DNA from: Maribacter sp. 1_MG-2023 | GTDB taxonomy: Bacteria; Bacteroidota; Bacteroidia; Flavobacteriales; Flavobacteriaceae | Reading direction: 5' to 3' | NCBI RefSeq assembly: GCF_030547005.1 | Contig: NZ_JAUOPN010000003.1 | Location: 62,001-126,000, forward strand | Length of the DNA: 64,000 bases | Shown here: one piece after another, positions 36,125 to 45,373 of the stretch | Layout: every line of letters begins with the position of its first letter | How positions within the stretch are numbered: position 1 is the first letter of the stretch | Position numbers and translations under genes: made by a program | Notes under the pieces: model-generated | Told to the model about the DNA's origin: nothing | The model's database searches: none | The model's input: only the letters and a program-made list of their open reading frames with translations

Positions 36125-37489
36125 ATGATAGATGCTAAAATACTTGTAGTAGATGATACCAAAAGTGTATTGAGCGCTTTAGAGATATTATTACAGTTTG
36201 AATATAAAAGTGTACAAACAATATCGAACCCTAACCTGCTTACCTCTTTCCCTAACCTACAGGAAATTGATATCATATTATTAGATATGAATTTTTCTGC
36301 GGGAGTGAATACCGGCAATGAGGGCTTATATTGGCTACGAGAGATAAAAAAGAAAGCTTCACATATATCGGTAATTATGATGACGGCTTATGGTGCCGTA
36401 GAACTTGCTGTAGAAGCAATTAAAGAAGGTGCTACCGATTTTGTACTTAAACCTTGGAACAACGAACGACTATTAACTACCGTAAAATCTGCCTACGAGC
36501 TTAGAAAGTCGCAGAAAGAGGTACAGCATCTCAAACAGAAAGAGAGTAATTTGAAGCAGGTTATCAATCAGAATTCAAATTACATTATCGGGAATTCTAA
36601 AGCGTTGAACAGTGTTTTAAACCTCGTGCAGAAAGTTGCCAAAACAGATGTAAATATTTTAGTTACTGGCGAGAATGGTACAGGAAAAGAACTAATCGCT
36701 CGCGAACTGCATAAATCTTCGTCTAGAAATAACGAGGTTTTTATCTCGGTAGATATGGGTTCCATATCAGAGAATTTATTCGAGAGTGAACTTTTTGGTC
36801 ATGTAAAAGGGTCTTTTACAGATGCTAAAGATGACCGCGCAGGTAAGTTTGAAGCTGCCAATGGCGGTACACTCTTCTTAGATGAAATTGGTAACCTTTC
36901 TTTACAAATGCAGGCAAAACTATTATCTGTTATTCAAAATAGGGTTGTTGTACGTGTGGGATCAAACAAGCCTATCACTGTTGATATTAGATTAATATGT
37001 GCTACTAATGGTAATTTAGAACAAATGGTTTCTGACGGATTGTTTCGTGAAGATCTTTTATACCGAATAAACACCATACAAGTACAGGTACCTGCATTGC
37101 GAGATCGAGATAATGACGTGTTAGTATTATCAGATTTCTTCTTGAAAAAATTCGCCAACAAATACGGTAAGCCCAACTTAAAAATAAATCAATCTGCACA
37201 AGAGAAATTAATGACATACCCTTGGCCTGGTAATGTTAGAGAGCTTTTGCATACCATGGAGCGTGCGGTTATACTTTCTGAAGGAAATGTATTAAAACCA
37301 ACCGATTTTCTATTGGACACCAAAACTACGGTAACCATTGAAGGCGGACCAAAAACTCTTGAAGAAATGGAACTGGTGATGATCAATAAAGCATTAAATG
37401 ACCATGAAGGAAATTACAGTGCTGCTGCCGATCAATTGGGTATTTCGAGACAAACGCTTTACAATAAACTTAAAAAATCGGGTAAATAA
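36125..37489 (+). CDS. NtrC-family sigma-54-dependent response regulator
   Basis: This 454-residue protein has a receiver domain with D10, D11, phosphoacceptor D54 and K109. An AAA+ domain follows with Walker A GENGTGKE (182-189), the sigma-54-contacting loop GSFTDA (229-234; canonical GAFTGA) and Walker B TLFLDE (249-254). A Fis-type helix-turn-helix (about 413-454) ends SRQTLYNKLKKSGK. It should bind the three operator-like copies and activate the sigma-54-like promoters of the permease cluster. The histidine kinase gene overlaps its stop by one base. Confidence 0.93.
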   Translation: MIDAKILVVDDTKSVLSALEILLQFEYKSVQTISNPNLLTSFPNLQEIDIILLDMNFSAGVNTGNEGLYWLREIKKKASHISVIMMTAYGAVELAVEAIKEGATDFVLKPWNNERLLTTVKSAYELRKSQKEVQHLKQKESNLKQVINQNSNYIIGNSKALNSVLNLVQKVAKTDVNILVTGENGTGKELIARELHKSSSRNNEVFISVDMGSISENLFESELFGHVKGSFTDAKDDRAGKFEAANGGTLFLDEIGNLSLQMQAKLLSVIQNRVVVRVGSNKPITVDIRLICATNGNLEQMVSDGLFREDLLYRINTIQVQVPALRDRDNDVLVLSDFFLKKFANKYGKPNLKINQSAQEKLMTYPWPGNVRELLHTMERAVILSEGNVLKPTDFLLDTKTTVTIEGGPKTLEEMELVMINKALNDHEGNYSAAADQLGISRQTLYNKLKKSGK

Positions 37490-38835
37490 TGGTCAGCAAA
37501 AGTATATACTATCAGCTTGTTTTCAGAATCATTCTGATAGCCGTTTGTGCACTACTCACCGCATTTCTGTTTTTTAAAGAACATTACCTGCTCAGTGTTA
37601 TTTTTAGTCTCGTTTTTATAGGACAGACATACGGACTCATACATTACGTGAATCAGACCAATAGAAAAATTGCTTATTTCTTTGATGCCATAAAGAATGA
37701 AGATTTTACCTTACGTTTTCCAGAAAAATTGAGTGTAAAATCTATTGAAGAACTCAACCAAAGCTTAAATATGTTGAATGGTATGATTCAAGATATTCAT
37801 GTAAAAAAACAGGCACAAGAGCAGTATTATCAAGAAATATTGAGACAAGCTGATATTGGAATATTCACTGTCAATGACAAGGGGCATATTTTATATGCGA
37901 ACCCCACGGTACAAAACTTATTAAATTACAGGCCCTTAAATCATGTTAAGCAATTAAAGCAAATAGACCCTAATCTCTATAGTCTATTTGAATCTTTAGA
38001 GCCTTTTGAAAGCACGCTATATTCTTTAGGAAATGAACGAGGTAAAAAAGAATTGACTCTAAAGTGTACGCCAATTGCTATTGAAGGTAAGCAGTTATTA
38101 TTGGTCATTGTTCATGATATTCAAAAAGAATTAGATGATAAAGAAACTGATTCTTGGGTGAAACTAATTCGTGTTCTAACCCATGAAATCATGAATACCA
38201 TTACTCCGATTACTTCTATTTCTGAGTCTATCTTAAAATACTTTAAAAAAGGAAATGTGCTTTCTACGCCCGAAGAATTTGGAGAACTTCAAATAAAAAA
38301 TTCGGCAAAAGGTTTGGAGGTTATCAAAGAACAAGGAAATGATTTAATGAGTTTTGTACAGTCTTACCGCACATTTTTAAGTGTACCTGAACCTGATCGA
38401 GAATTAATACCCGCTAGCAAGATTTTAGAAAAAGTTCGGTTGTTATTGCAAGAGTATACCAACGGACATAATATTACCTTAGAAGTATCATCTGAACCTG
38501 AAAAACTAGAACTTTATATTGACGAAAAACAGATTACCCAAATACTTTTAAACCTTGGCAAAAATGCCCAACAAGCGCTTGAAAGTCAAGATGAGGGTAG
38601 CATCATTATAAAAGCTGAAGAAGATGTGCAGGGTAAAAAATATATTACGGTTACCGATAACGGCCCTGGGGTTTCTGCGGAGTTATTAGATGAAATATTT
38701 GTTCCGTTTTTTACCACTAAAAATACTGGAACAGGAATCGGTTTAAGCTTAAGCAAGCAGATTATGCGAATGCACGGTGGGTCAATTAGGGTAGTATCTA
38801 CTGAAAAGACAACATTTACCCTAACATTTCAATAG
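37489..38835 (+). CDS. Sensor histidine kinase, two helices with minimal periplasmic loop
   Basis: This 448-residue kinase has two helices (about 9-28 and 33-52) joined by only a few residues (KEHY), then a HAMP-like linker and a PAS-like domain (about 115-210). H232 lies in LTHEIMNTITPI, and the ATPase domain has LNLGKNAQQALE, DNGPGVS and GTGIGLSLSKQI. It is the cognate kinase of the NtrC-type regulator by the TAATG overlap. With no periplasmic sensor domain, the signal must come from the membrane, from a partner protein or from the cytoplasm. Confidence 0.92.
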   Translation: MVSKSIYYQLVFRIILIAVCALLTAFLFFKEHYLLSVIFSLVFIGQTYGLIHYVNQTNRKIAYFFDAIKNEDFTLRFPEKLSVKSIEELNQSLNMLNGMIQDIHVKKQAQEQYYQEILRQADIGIFTVNDKGHILYANPTVQNLLNYRPLNHVKQLKQIDPNLYSLFESLEPFESTLYSLGNERGKKELTLKCTPIAIEGKQLLLVIVHDIQKELDDKETDSWVKLIRVLTHEIMNTITPITSISESILKYFKKGNVLSTPEEFGELQIKNSAKGLEVIKEQGNDLMSFVQSYRTFLSVPEPDRELIPASKILEKVRLLLQEYTNGHNITLEVSSEPEKLELYIDEKQITQILLNLGKNAQQALESQDEGSIIIKAEEDVQGKKYITVTDNGPGVSAELLDEIFVPFFTTKNTGTGIGLSLSKQIMRMHGGSIRVVSTEKTTFTLTFQ

Positions 38836-38837
38836 CG

Positions 38838-39182
38838 CTATAATTCTGCTTTGAGCTCTGTAAATGGATCCCAAAAGTAATTTTCTAATTGAATTATTTG
38901 CAAGTCTTTAATTACTACTCCCTCACCTTCTAACAATTGTTGCATGAGATTAGTGCCGTCAAAATGATGTTTACCGGTAAGTAATCCGGCTTTGTTGACT
39001 ACTCTATGCGCAGGAATATCATCCATATTGTGCGATGCGTTCATTGCCCAACCTACCATTCTTGCACTGCGGGCCGCACCTAAATATTTGGCTATTGCAC
39101 CGTAAGATGTTACACGCCCCTCTGGTATTAACCGCGCTACCTGATATACTCTTTCAAAGAAATTCTCATTTTCAGGTTTCAT
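38838..39182 (-). CDS. Alkyltransferase-like protein (MGMT fold without the active Cys)
   Basis: This 114-residue protein has the DNA-binding domain of O6-alkylguanine-DNA alkyltransferase (VTSYGAIAKYLGAARSARMV). The active-site PCHR motif reads PAHR (Ala58), so it cannot accept alkyl groups. Such ATL proteins flag O6-alkylguanine for nucleotide excision repair in other bacteria. It lies 13 bases after a LysE-type gene in a minus-strand set and ends 2 bases from the convergent histidine kinase gene. Confidence 0.9.
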   Translation of the reverse strand: MKPENENFFERVYQVARLIPEGRVTSYGAIAKYLGAARSARMVGWAMNASHNMDDIPAHRVVNKAGLLTGKHHFDGTNLMQQLLEGEGVVIKDLQIIQLENYFWDPFTELKAEL

Positions 39183-39195
39183 CAGCTACATCCGT

Positions 39196-39822
39196 TTAAT
39201 TAAACAATCTAAAAGCGGTAATTACAAATAACAATACCATTAATCCGCTTAAAATAAAATTACTGTTCTTAGAGAACGACGTTGTTTTATGCTCCCACTT
39301 ATTAAAATAGATCACATATAAATACATGGCAAGAAAAGTACCACTGCCTGCTGCCAGAATAAACAAAACCTCATCTATGATTTTGAAGGTCATAAATCCT
39401 TGAGAGTGAAAAACCGTATTTAATCCGCTATAATAAGGTATCGCCAAAAGATTAATAAGTGCCAAGAACACTCCTTTAGAAAAACTATTTCGTTTTTTGG
39501 TTTCGGTAAGTATTAATGGCTTATTCTCTTGCTTTCTACCCTTTATAAAAAAGACAATTGCCAGTACAAAAAAGATACCTAATGCCAATTGTAGCAATAC
39601 TTCTATTACATGCTGGTTTCTAGATATTAGTTTTGCAATCCGTACCCCAACATATGTTTGTAGCATAACAGCTAGTGCTACACCCAAACCAAAAATTATT
39701 CCATTTGTTTTTCCCTTTTCTACACTTGTCTTTGCTGCATTTAAATTCAGCAAACCAGGGGGTAGTGATGCGAAGAAGGCCGCACCAAAAGTGAATACAA
39801 ATAAAATAGGTAATTGTTGCAT
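39196..39822 (-). CDS. LysE-family membrane transporter
   Basis: This 208-residue protein with about six helices starts TFGAAFFASLPPGLLNLNAA, the usual PPG-containing first helix of LysE/RhtB exporters. Family members export amino acids or small metabolites. It lies 4 bases after trmB. The substrate cannot be told, and distant LysE-like proteins in Bacteroidota are often unassigned. Confidence 0.78.
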   Translation of the reverse strand: MQQLPILFVFTFGAAFFASLPPGLLNLNAAKTSVEKGKTNGIIFGLGVALAVMLQTYVGVRIAKLISRNQHVIEVLLQLALGIFFVLAIVFFIKGRKQENKPLILTETKKRNSFSKGVFLALINLLAIPYYSGLNTVFHSQGFMTFKIIDEVLFILAAGSGTFLAMYLYVIYFNKWEHKTTSFSKNSNFILSGLMVLLFVITAFRLFN

Positions 39823-39826
39823 TGAA

Positions 39827-40495
39827 TCAGTTTACCTTGAACCTAATAAAAGTAATAGGCTTTCCTTTTTCAAGATACTGATTTTCGTAGAAAGTCTGTA
39901 TTTCTAAAACTTCTTTAGGGCTACCCTCATTCTTATACACATCATGGTTGGCATAAAGCACCTCTAACCCTAGACCGTGAAGTAGACCTAACGTATACCC
40001 ATGCATGAACTCACTATCTGTTTTAAGATTCACGGTTCCTTCAGGTTTTAGTACTTGTTTGTAGCGCTCTAAAAATACAGCATTGGTCATACGGTGTTTG
40101 GTACGCTTATATTTTATCTGTGGATCTGGGAAGGTGATCCAAATTTCAGATACCTCTTCTTTACCAAAAAGATGATCTACCAATTCGATTTGAGTTCTTA
40201 TAAAACAAACATTTGGTAAATCTCCTTCAATAGCCTCTTTAGCTCCTTTCCAGAATCGGGCGCCTTTTATATCAATTCCGATAAAATTCTTATTCGAAAA
40301 TTTTTTCGCCAAACCAACGGTGTACTCTCCTTTACCACAACCCAATTCTAAGACAATAGGGTTATCATTCTTAAAATGGGTATTCCACTTTCCTTTCAAC
40401 GGAAAACCGCCTACCACTTCTTCTCTTGTTGGTTGAATTACGTTTGAAAACGTCTCGTTTTCTTGAAATCTCTTTAATTTATTTTTACTTCCCAC
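39827..40495 (-). CDS. trmB: tRNA (guanine-N7-)-methyltransferase TrmB
   Basis: This 222-residue SAM-dependent enzyme modifies G46 of tRNA. VLELGCGKGEYTVGLA is the SAM site. ITFPDPQIKYKRTKHRMTN matches the TrmB FPDPW-x-K-x-RH region, with Gln after the FPDP. The C-terminal part with MHGYTLGLLHG is also typical. It is first in a set with the LysE- and ATL-type genes. Confidence 0.93.
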   Translation of the reverse strand: MGSKNKLKRFQENETFSNVIQPTREEVVGGFPLKGKWNTHFKNDNPIVLELGCGKGEYTVGLAKKFSNKNFIGIDIKGARFWKGAKEAIEGDLPNVCFIRTQIELVDHLFGKEEVSEIWITFPDPQIKYKRTKHRMTNAVFLERYKQVLKPEGTVNLKTDSEFMHGYTLGLLHGLGLEVLYANHDVYKNEGSPKEVLEIQTFYENQYLEKGKPITFIRFKVN

Positions 40496-40547
40496 AATTA
40501 TTACATCTAAACTGTGGCAAATCTAAGAAAAAAGAGAGGGTTAGCGA

Positions 40548-41618
40548 TTATTGTACTTCCTCTATTTGAACGATACTTTTCTCTAGCGTAAAAGAAAACT
40601 CCGATCCTACCTCTACCGCACTTTCTACATAAATTTTTTCACCGTGTGCTTCAATTACATGTTTTACAATGGCTAGACCCAGGCCAGAGCCACCTTCGCG
40701 ACGGCTACCACTTTGATCTACCCTATAAAAACGTTCAAAAAGTCGAGGAATATGAACCGCAGGTATGCCTTCACCATTATCAGTTACTCTTACAATTACC
40801 TTATTCTTGACCAAGTCTTCTACACTTACTTCGGTTGTACCATTGTCATTACCATATTTAATGGAGTTGACCAATAAATTTGTTAGCACCTGTTGTATCT
40901 TTTCTTTATCTGCAAAAACAAATATGGGATCAACATATTCCATATCGAAAGTCAAGGTTATATTTTTCTTGGCCGCTTTCATCTCTAACAGGTCGAATAC
41001 ACTTTGTATTAAATCTATAATATCGAACGAATGCTTTTCAAGAGTAAGGTGCCCAACTTCTAACTTGGTTATTAAATCTAAATCTTTTACAATATAAATT
41101 AATCGATCTACCGCTTTATTGGCTCGTATTAAATACTTCTTACGAACATTTTTATCGTCAATTGCACCATCTAACAAAGTTTCTAGATACCCCTGAACAG
41201 TAAATAAAGGTGTTTTAAGCTCATGAGAAACATTACCTAAAAAGTCTTTACGATATTCTTCACGAATCTTTAAGGTGTCTATTTCAATTTTCTTATCCTT
41301 CGCAAATTTTTCAATTTCCGCAGTTAAGGTTCTCATGTCAGTAGTAACAGGGTACGAGAGTATAGTACTAGATTCTAACAACTCTACATCGTCATAAATT
41401 TTCTTGATTCGTTTGTAGATGAATTTTTCAATTCTTAATTGTAAAGTGATAAAAGAAATAATAAAAAAGAACAACGCTGCAAATAGCAGAATACTCCAAT
41501 TAATAGTACTAAATCGCCATTGTAATAATGCTAGCACAGCTATGCCAATTATTACAATATAAAGCGATGATCGAAACGCAAAACGATATGATTTTCTTGA
41601 ACGAACTTTTGCAGCCAT
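40548..41618 (-). CDS. Sensor histidine kinase, PhoR-like
   Basis: This 356-residue kinase has two N-terminal helices (about 15-34 and 41-60) with a very short loop, a linker, and H132 in FLGNVSHELKTPLFTVQGYL. An ATPase domain follows (LVNSIKYGNDNG, DNGEGIP, GSGLGLAIVKHV). It directly abuts the response regulator gene with no gap. The closest functional match is the PhoR/ResE group. The phosphate link is inferred from the neighbouring regulator and receptor, not proven. Confidence 0.88.
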   Translation of the reverse strand: MAAKVRSRKSYRFAFRSSLYIVIIGIAVLALLQWRFSTINWSILLFAALFFFIISFITLQLRIEKFIYKRIKKIYDDVELLESSTILSYPVTTDMRTLTAEIEKFAKDKKIEIDTLKIREEYRKDFLGNVSHELKTPLFTVQGYLETLLDGAIDDKNVRKKYLIRANKAVDRLIYIVKDLDLITKLEVGHLTLEKHSFDIIDLIQSVFDLLEMKAAKKNITLTFDMEYVDPIFVFADKEKIQQVLTNLLVNSIKYGNDNGTTEVSVEDLVKNKVIVRVTDNGEGIPAVHIPRLFERFYRVDQSGSRREGGSGLGLAIVKHVIEAHGEKIYVESAVEVGSEFSFTLEKSIVQIEEVQ

Positions 41619-42305
41619 TTAGAGTACAAACTTATATCCTACTCCCTTAACGGTCTTAAAATGGTCTTCTCCAATTTTTTCGCGAAGCTTTCTAATATGC
41701 ACATCAATGGTTCTACCACCGACAACCACTTCATTACCCCATACTTTATCAAGAATCACTTCTCTTTTAAATACTTTACTAGGTTTTGAAGTTAATAAAG
41801 CTAGAAGTTCAAATTCTTTTCTTGGTAAAATGATTTCTTTACCTTTCTTGACAATCTTATATTCTTCTCTATTAATAATGATATCGCCTACCTGAGTTAT
41901 ATCTTCTTGAGCGTTTTCTTCATTCTTAATTCGTCTTAGTAGTGCATTCACCTTACTAACCAACACTTTTGGTTTAATAGGCTTTGTAATATAATCATCT
42001 GCACCTGCATCAAAACCGGCTACTTGAGAATAATCTTCTCCCCTGGCTGTTAAGAAGGTAATAATAGTATTTTCCATACCAGGAGTTCTTCTTAGAATCT
42101 CACAAGCTTCAATACCATCCATCTCTGGCATCATTACATCTAGTATAATAAGGTGTGGCATTTTCTTTTTTGCCTTAGCTACACCATCGGCACCATTTTT
42201 AGCGGTGTACACATCGTACCCTTCGGCAGATAAATTGTAGGCCACTATCTCTAGAATGTCTGGCTCATCATCAACTAAGAGTATCTTAATGTCCTTCTTT
42301 TTCAT
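41619..42305 (-). CDS. OmpR/PhoB-type response regulator
   Basis: This 228-residue protein is read from the ATG at 42305 (MKKKDIKILLVDDEPD); the frame continues only to a TTG further up. It has a receiver with D12, D13 and phosphoacceptor D56 (LIILDVMMPEMDG), and a winged-helix DNA-binding domain (about 130-228, RTIDVHIRKLREKIGEDHFK). It precedes the kinase gene and faces the TonB receptor gene, which it may control. PhoB is the best-fitting relative, but other OmpR-type roles remain possible. Confidence 0.9.
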   Translation of the reverse strand: MKKKDIKILLVDDEPDILEIVAYNLSAEGYDVYTAKNGADGVAKAKKKMPHLIILDVMMPEMDGIEACEILRRTPGMENTIITFLTARGEDYSQVAGFDAGADDYITKPIKPKVLVSKVNALLRRIKNEENAQEDITQVGDIIINREEYKIVKKGKEIILPRKEFELLALLTSKPSKVFKREVILDKVWGNEVVVGGRTIDVHIRKLREKIGEDHFKTVKGVGYKFVL

Positions 42306-42330
42306 GGTATTCAAATTAGATTGATTCGCT

Positions 42331-42338
42331 CAAAAGTA
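42331..42338 (-). promoter_or_regulatory. Candidate -7 element for the response regulator operon
   Basis: TACTTTTG on the minus strand fits TAnnTTTG and lies 26 bases before the regulator start. Confidence 0.4.
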
Positions 42339-42365
42339 AAGATAATACTATTACTGTAACGCCAC

Positions 42366-42407
42366 TTAACATTGATTTAATGTAGTAACGTTTACATAAC
42401 ATTAACA
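42366..42407. promoter_or_regulatory. Possible Pho-box-like direct repeats
   Basis: Two pairs of TTnA(C/T)(A/G) units spaced exactly 11 bases lie in the divergent gap: TTAACA at 42366 and TTAATG at 42377, then TTTACA at 42391 and TTAACA at 42402. PhoB-type regulators bind 11-bp-phased direct repeats. AT-richness makes chance matches possible. Confidence 0.35.
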
Positions 42408-42489
42408 AAATAAATGTTTAACATGGATCTAACCCGAACATTACAACCTCTCTGTTTCTTTGCCGCTGATTAAAGAATCGATATATCTA

Positions 42490-45318
42490 ATGAACAAGTT
42501 ACTATTTTTTACATTCCTTTTTATCTCTATTATTTCTAGTGCACAAGACACAGGAAGCATTGTTGGAACACTTACCGATAAAGAATTAAACAACGAACCA
42601 TTACCATTTGCCAACGTATTATTAAAAGGTACTACTAAAGGAACCACTTCTGATTTTGATGGTTTATATGAAATATCAGCTATTGAGCCTGGTACATATA
42701 CCGTATCTTTTAGTTACTTAGGTTACGAAACAGTTGAAATACCAAATGTTGAAGTTATAGCAGGTAAGGTAACAACTATAGATGTTCCCTTAAGTGCATC
42801 TCAAGGTGTTTCTTTAGATGAAGTTACCGTAACTACAGTAGCTCGCAAAGATTCTGAGACAGCGTTATTACTAGATCAAAAAAGAGCTATCGAAATTAAA
42901 GAAAGTATTGGTGCCGTTGAGCTAGCTAAAATTGGAGTATCTGATGCTGCTACAGCCACTACAAAAATATCAGGTGTATCTAGCAGTGAAGCTTCCGGAG
43001 ATGTTTTCGTTAGAGGATTAGGTGATAGATATTTATCTTCTACATTAAATGGTCTTCCTGTACCTTCTGACGATATTGATAAAAAGAACATTGACCTTTC
43101 TTTATTTCCTACTCGTGTTCTTCAAAACGTAAGTATCAGTAAAACGTACGGAGTAGATGGATCTGCTGATCAAGCTTCAGGTAATGTTAACATTACTTCT
43201 AGAGAATTAGCTGGTTCTAGTGAACTTGCAATTGGGGTTTCTGGTGGTGTAAATTCAAACGTTATAAAAAGCGGAGTTTATGATAATTTCAGAATATCAC
43301 CAAATTCAAAAAATACAACATTTGGTTTCTACGACCAAAACCTTACTACGCAACAATTAATTACCAAGCAAGGTTGGAATACTTTACGACAAGAAAATCC
43401 GATGAACTATTCTATGTCAATTGCTGCTGGCAAGAAAATAGCCGACAAGCTTGCTATATTCTTCACAGCTTCTCATTCTAGATCTTTTGAGCATAGAGAA
43501 GGAGTCTTTAGACAATACCGTTCTAACTTTATTGATGATTCAATTACCGATGCAACAATGTATCAAAAGAAAATTGTAAACACTGGTTTGTTAGATATTA
43601 CCTATTTAGCCAACGCTAAGAACAAAATTAAGTCAAGCACCTTTTTCGTTAACAAACTAGATGAAAATGTTTTTGAAGGAGGTCGTAACGGCGAGGCAAC
43701 AATCTTTGAAGAAACCAGCCCAAGCGAAGGTCTTTTTCAATTCATTAGAGACCAGAACACTAAACAAACCAGATTATTAGTAACACAATTAATAGGTAGA
43801 CACCAAATTGGTGAGAAAAATACGCTGCACTGGGCCGCGGGTTATAACCTTTTAAATGCCGATGAGCCAAACAGAATTAGAAACGAAGTCAATTTTGATC
43901 CAGATGGCACGCTTGTTCAACTTGGTAGAAATGGTGGGTTTCAACAACGTAAATCAAGTCAAAAAATTGAAGACAATGAATACAGTGCGTACTTAAAAGA
44001 TGAATTAAAAATTATTGATGAGGAAAAGCAAAATTTCAAATTAAACTTTGGTGTTTCTTACAGAAATAAAGAACGTGATTTTAGTTCTGAATTCGTTGGT
44101 GTTGAAGAAGTTAACACTAATGCGGTTAACCCACCATCCATAGATGATTTAGGCAGTATTTTTCGTCAATCTTATTTTGATGCAGGATTATTAGAAATCA
44201 ATCTTTTAGGTTCTAACGCAAATAATGAAAGAAAAGATATTTACTTGGGTTCTTTAGAGTCTAAAGCTGCATTTTTCGCTTTCAATGTAGGTCTGGAAAA
44301 ATGGAACTTTGATGCTGGTTTACGTTTTCAAAAAGATGAGATTAAAGTGGCCTATGACATTGGCAATCTTTCACCTAGAACAGGAGATAGCAATCAAGAT
44401 TACAGTAACTTCTATCCTAGCTTAAATGTCAAGTATACTATTAACGAACTAAATGCTTTACGTTTAGCAGTAAGCCGTACGATTACATTACCAGAATTTA
44501 AAGAAATTGCACCTTTTAACTATGTTTCTCCTACTGGTCAAATAACAAGAGGTAATCCAGACTTAATAGCTTCAAAAGACATCAATTTAGATTTAAAATG
44601 GGAATACTTTCCATCTGCGGCTCAACTAGTTTCTGTTGCTGCATTCTATAAAGACATAGCTGACCCAATTAACAGAGTTAGAGAAAGAGGTTCTGCAGGT
44701 ATCTTCTCTTACTTCAACTCTGGCGAGAAAGCTGAAATTTTTGGTCTTGAAGCAGAAACTAAATTAGATTTAGTAACGCCTACTTACAACGATGACGATG
44801 GTTCAGAATCAGGCTACAACCTTAATATGGTTCTTAATGTAACCCGTATGTGGCATCAACAAGATTTAAAAGAAATTTACGACGAGGAAGGTAATTTACT
44901 AAGAAGTTTTCAATACAAAGGTATTACCAAAACAGAACTTCAAGGTGCTTCTGATTGGATTTTCAATACTAGTTTAAATTATGATACTGCTGGTGACAAT
45001 CCTTTTGCGGCATCTATAAATGCAAATTATGCATCAGACAAAATTTATTCTTTAGGTGTACCTACTGACCAAACCAATAGAGACATCTTTTATGATGACG
45101 CTATCGTTGAAAATGGTTTCGTAGTCTTAAATGCCCAAATCAGTAAAGAATTTGGTGAGCATATTAAAGTAAGCCTTACAGGTAAAAACTTATTAAATCC
45201 AGAAATAAAACAAACACAATTAATTCGCAACCCAGTAACTGAAATAGAACTAGAGCAAACTGTTAGCTCTTACTCTACCGGTATGGGAATAAGCTTAGGG
45301 CTTAATTACAAATTCTAA
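42490..45318 (+). CDS. TonB-dependent outer-membrane receptor
   Basis: This 942-residue receptor is read from the ATG giving MNKLLFFTFLFISIISSAQ, a clear signal peptide; the frame upstream begins at TTG only. It has a carboxypeptidase-D-like domain (about 22-105, GTLTDKELNNEPLPFANVLL), a plug (about 115-240, FVRGLGDRYLSSTLNGLPVP) and a beta-barrel ending GLNYKF. No SusD gene follows; instead a duplicated lipoprotein gene comes next, so the pair may replace a SusCD arrangement. The position opposite a PhoB-type regulator suggests phosphate-related uptake; this is inference. Confidence 0.92.
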   Translation: MNKLLFFTFLFISIISSAQDTGSIVGTLTDKELNNEPLPFANVLLKGTTKGTTSDFDGLYEISAIEPGTYTVSFSYLGYETVEIPNVEVIAGKVTTIDVPLSASQGVSLDEVTVTTVARKDSETALLLDQKRAIEIKESIGAVELAKIGVSDAATATTKISGVSSSEASGDVFVRGLGDRYLSSTLNGLPVPSDDIDKKNIDLSLFPTRVLQNVSISKTYGVDGSADQASGNVNITSRELAGSSELAIGVSGGVNSNVIKSGVYDNFRISPNSKNTTFGFYDQNLTTQQLITKQGWNTLRQENPMNYSMSIAAGKKIADKLAIFFTASHSRSFEHREGVFRQYRSNFIDDSITDATMYQKKIVNTGLLDITYLANAKNKIKSSTFFVNKLDENVFEGGRNGEATIFEETSPSEGLFQFIRDQNTKQTRLLVTQLIGRHQIGEKNTLHWAAGYNLLNADEPNRIRNEVNFDPDGTLVQLGRNGGFQQRKSSQKIEDNEYSAYLKDELKIIDEEKQNFKLNFGVSYRNKERDFSSEFVGVEEVNTNAVNPPSIDDLGSIFRQSYFDAGLLEINLLGSNANNERKDIYLGSLESKAAFFAFNVGLEKWNFDAGLRFQKDEIKVAYDIGNLSPRTGDSNQDYSNFYPSLNVKYTINELNALRLAVSRTITLPEFKEIAPFNYVSPTGQITRGNPDLIASKDINLDLKWEYFPSAAQLVSVAAFYKDIADPINRVRERGSAGIFSYFNSGEKAEIFGLEAETKLDLVTPTYNDDDGSESGYNLNMVLNVTRMWHQQDLKEIYDEEGNLLRSFQYKGITKTELQGASDWIFNTSLNYDTAGDNPFAASINANYASDKIYSLGVPTDQTNRDIFYDDAIVENGFVVLNAQISKEFGEHIKVSLTGKNLLNPEIKQTQLIRNPVTEIELEQTVSSYSTGMGISLGLNYKF

Positions 45319-45373
45319 TTAGAAACACTCAATACTCACTAATCTTTAATTTTAATCTTTTAAAATGTTTATT

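Noticed and set aside
37489-38835. Frameshift or truncation at the kinase start
   Set aside because: The TAATG overlap with the regulator gene is a normal coupling arrangement, and both helices and all kinase motifs are present.
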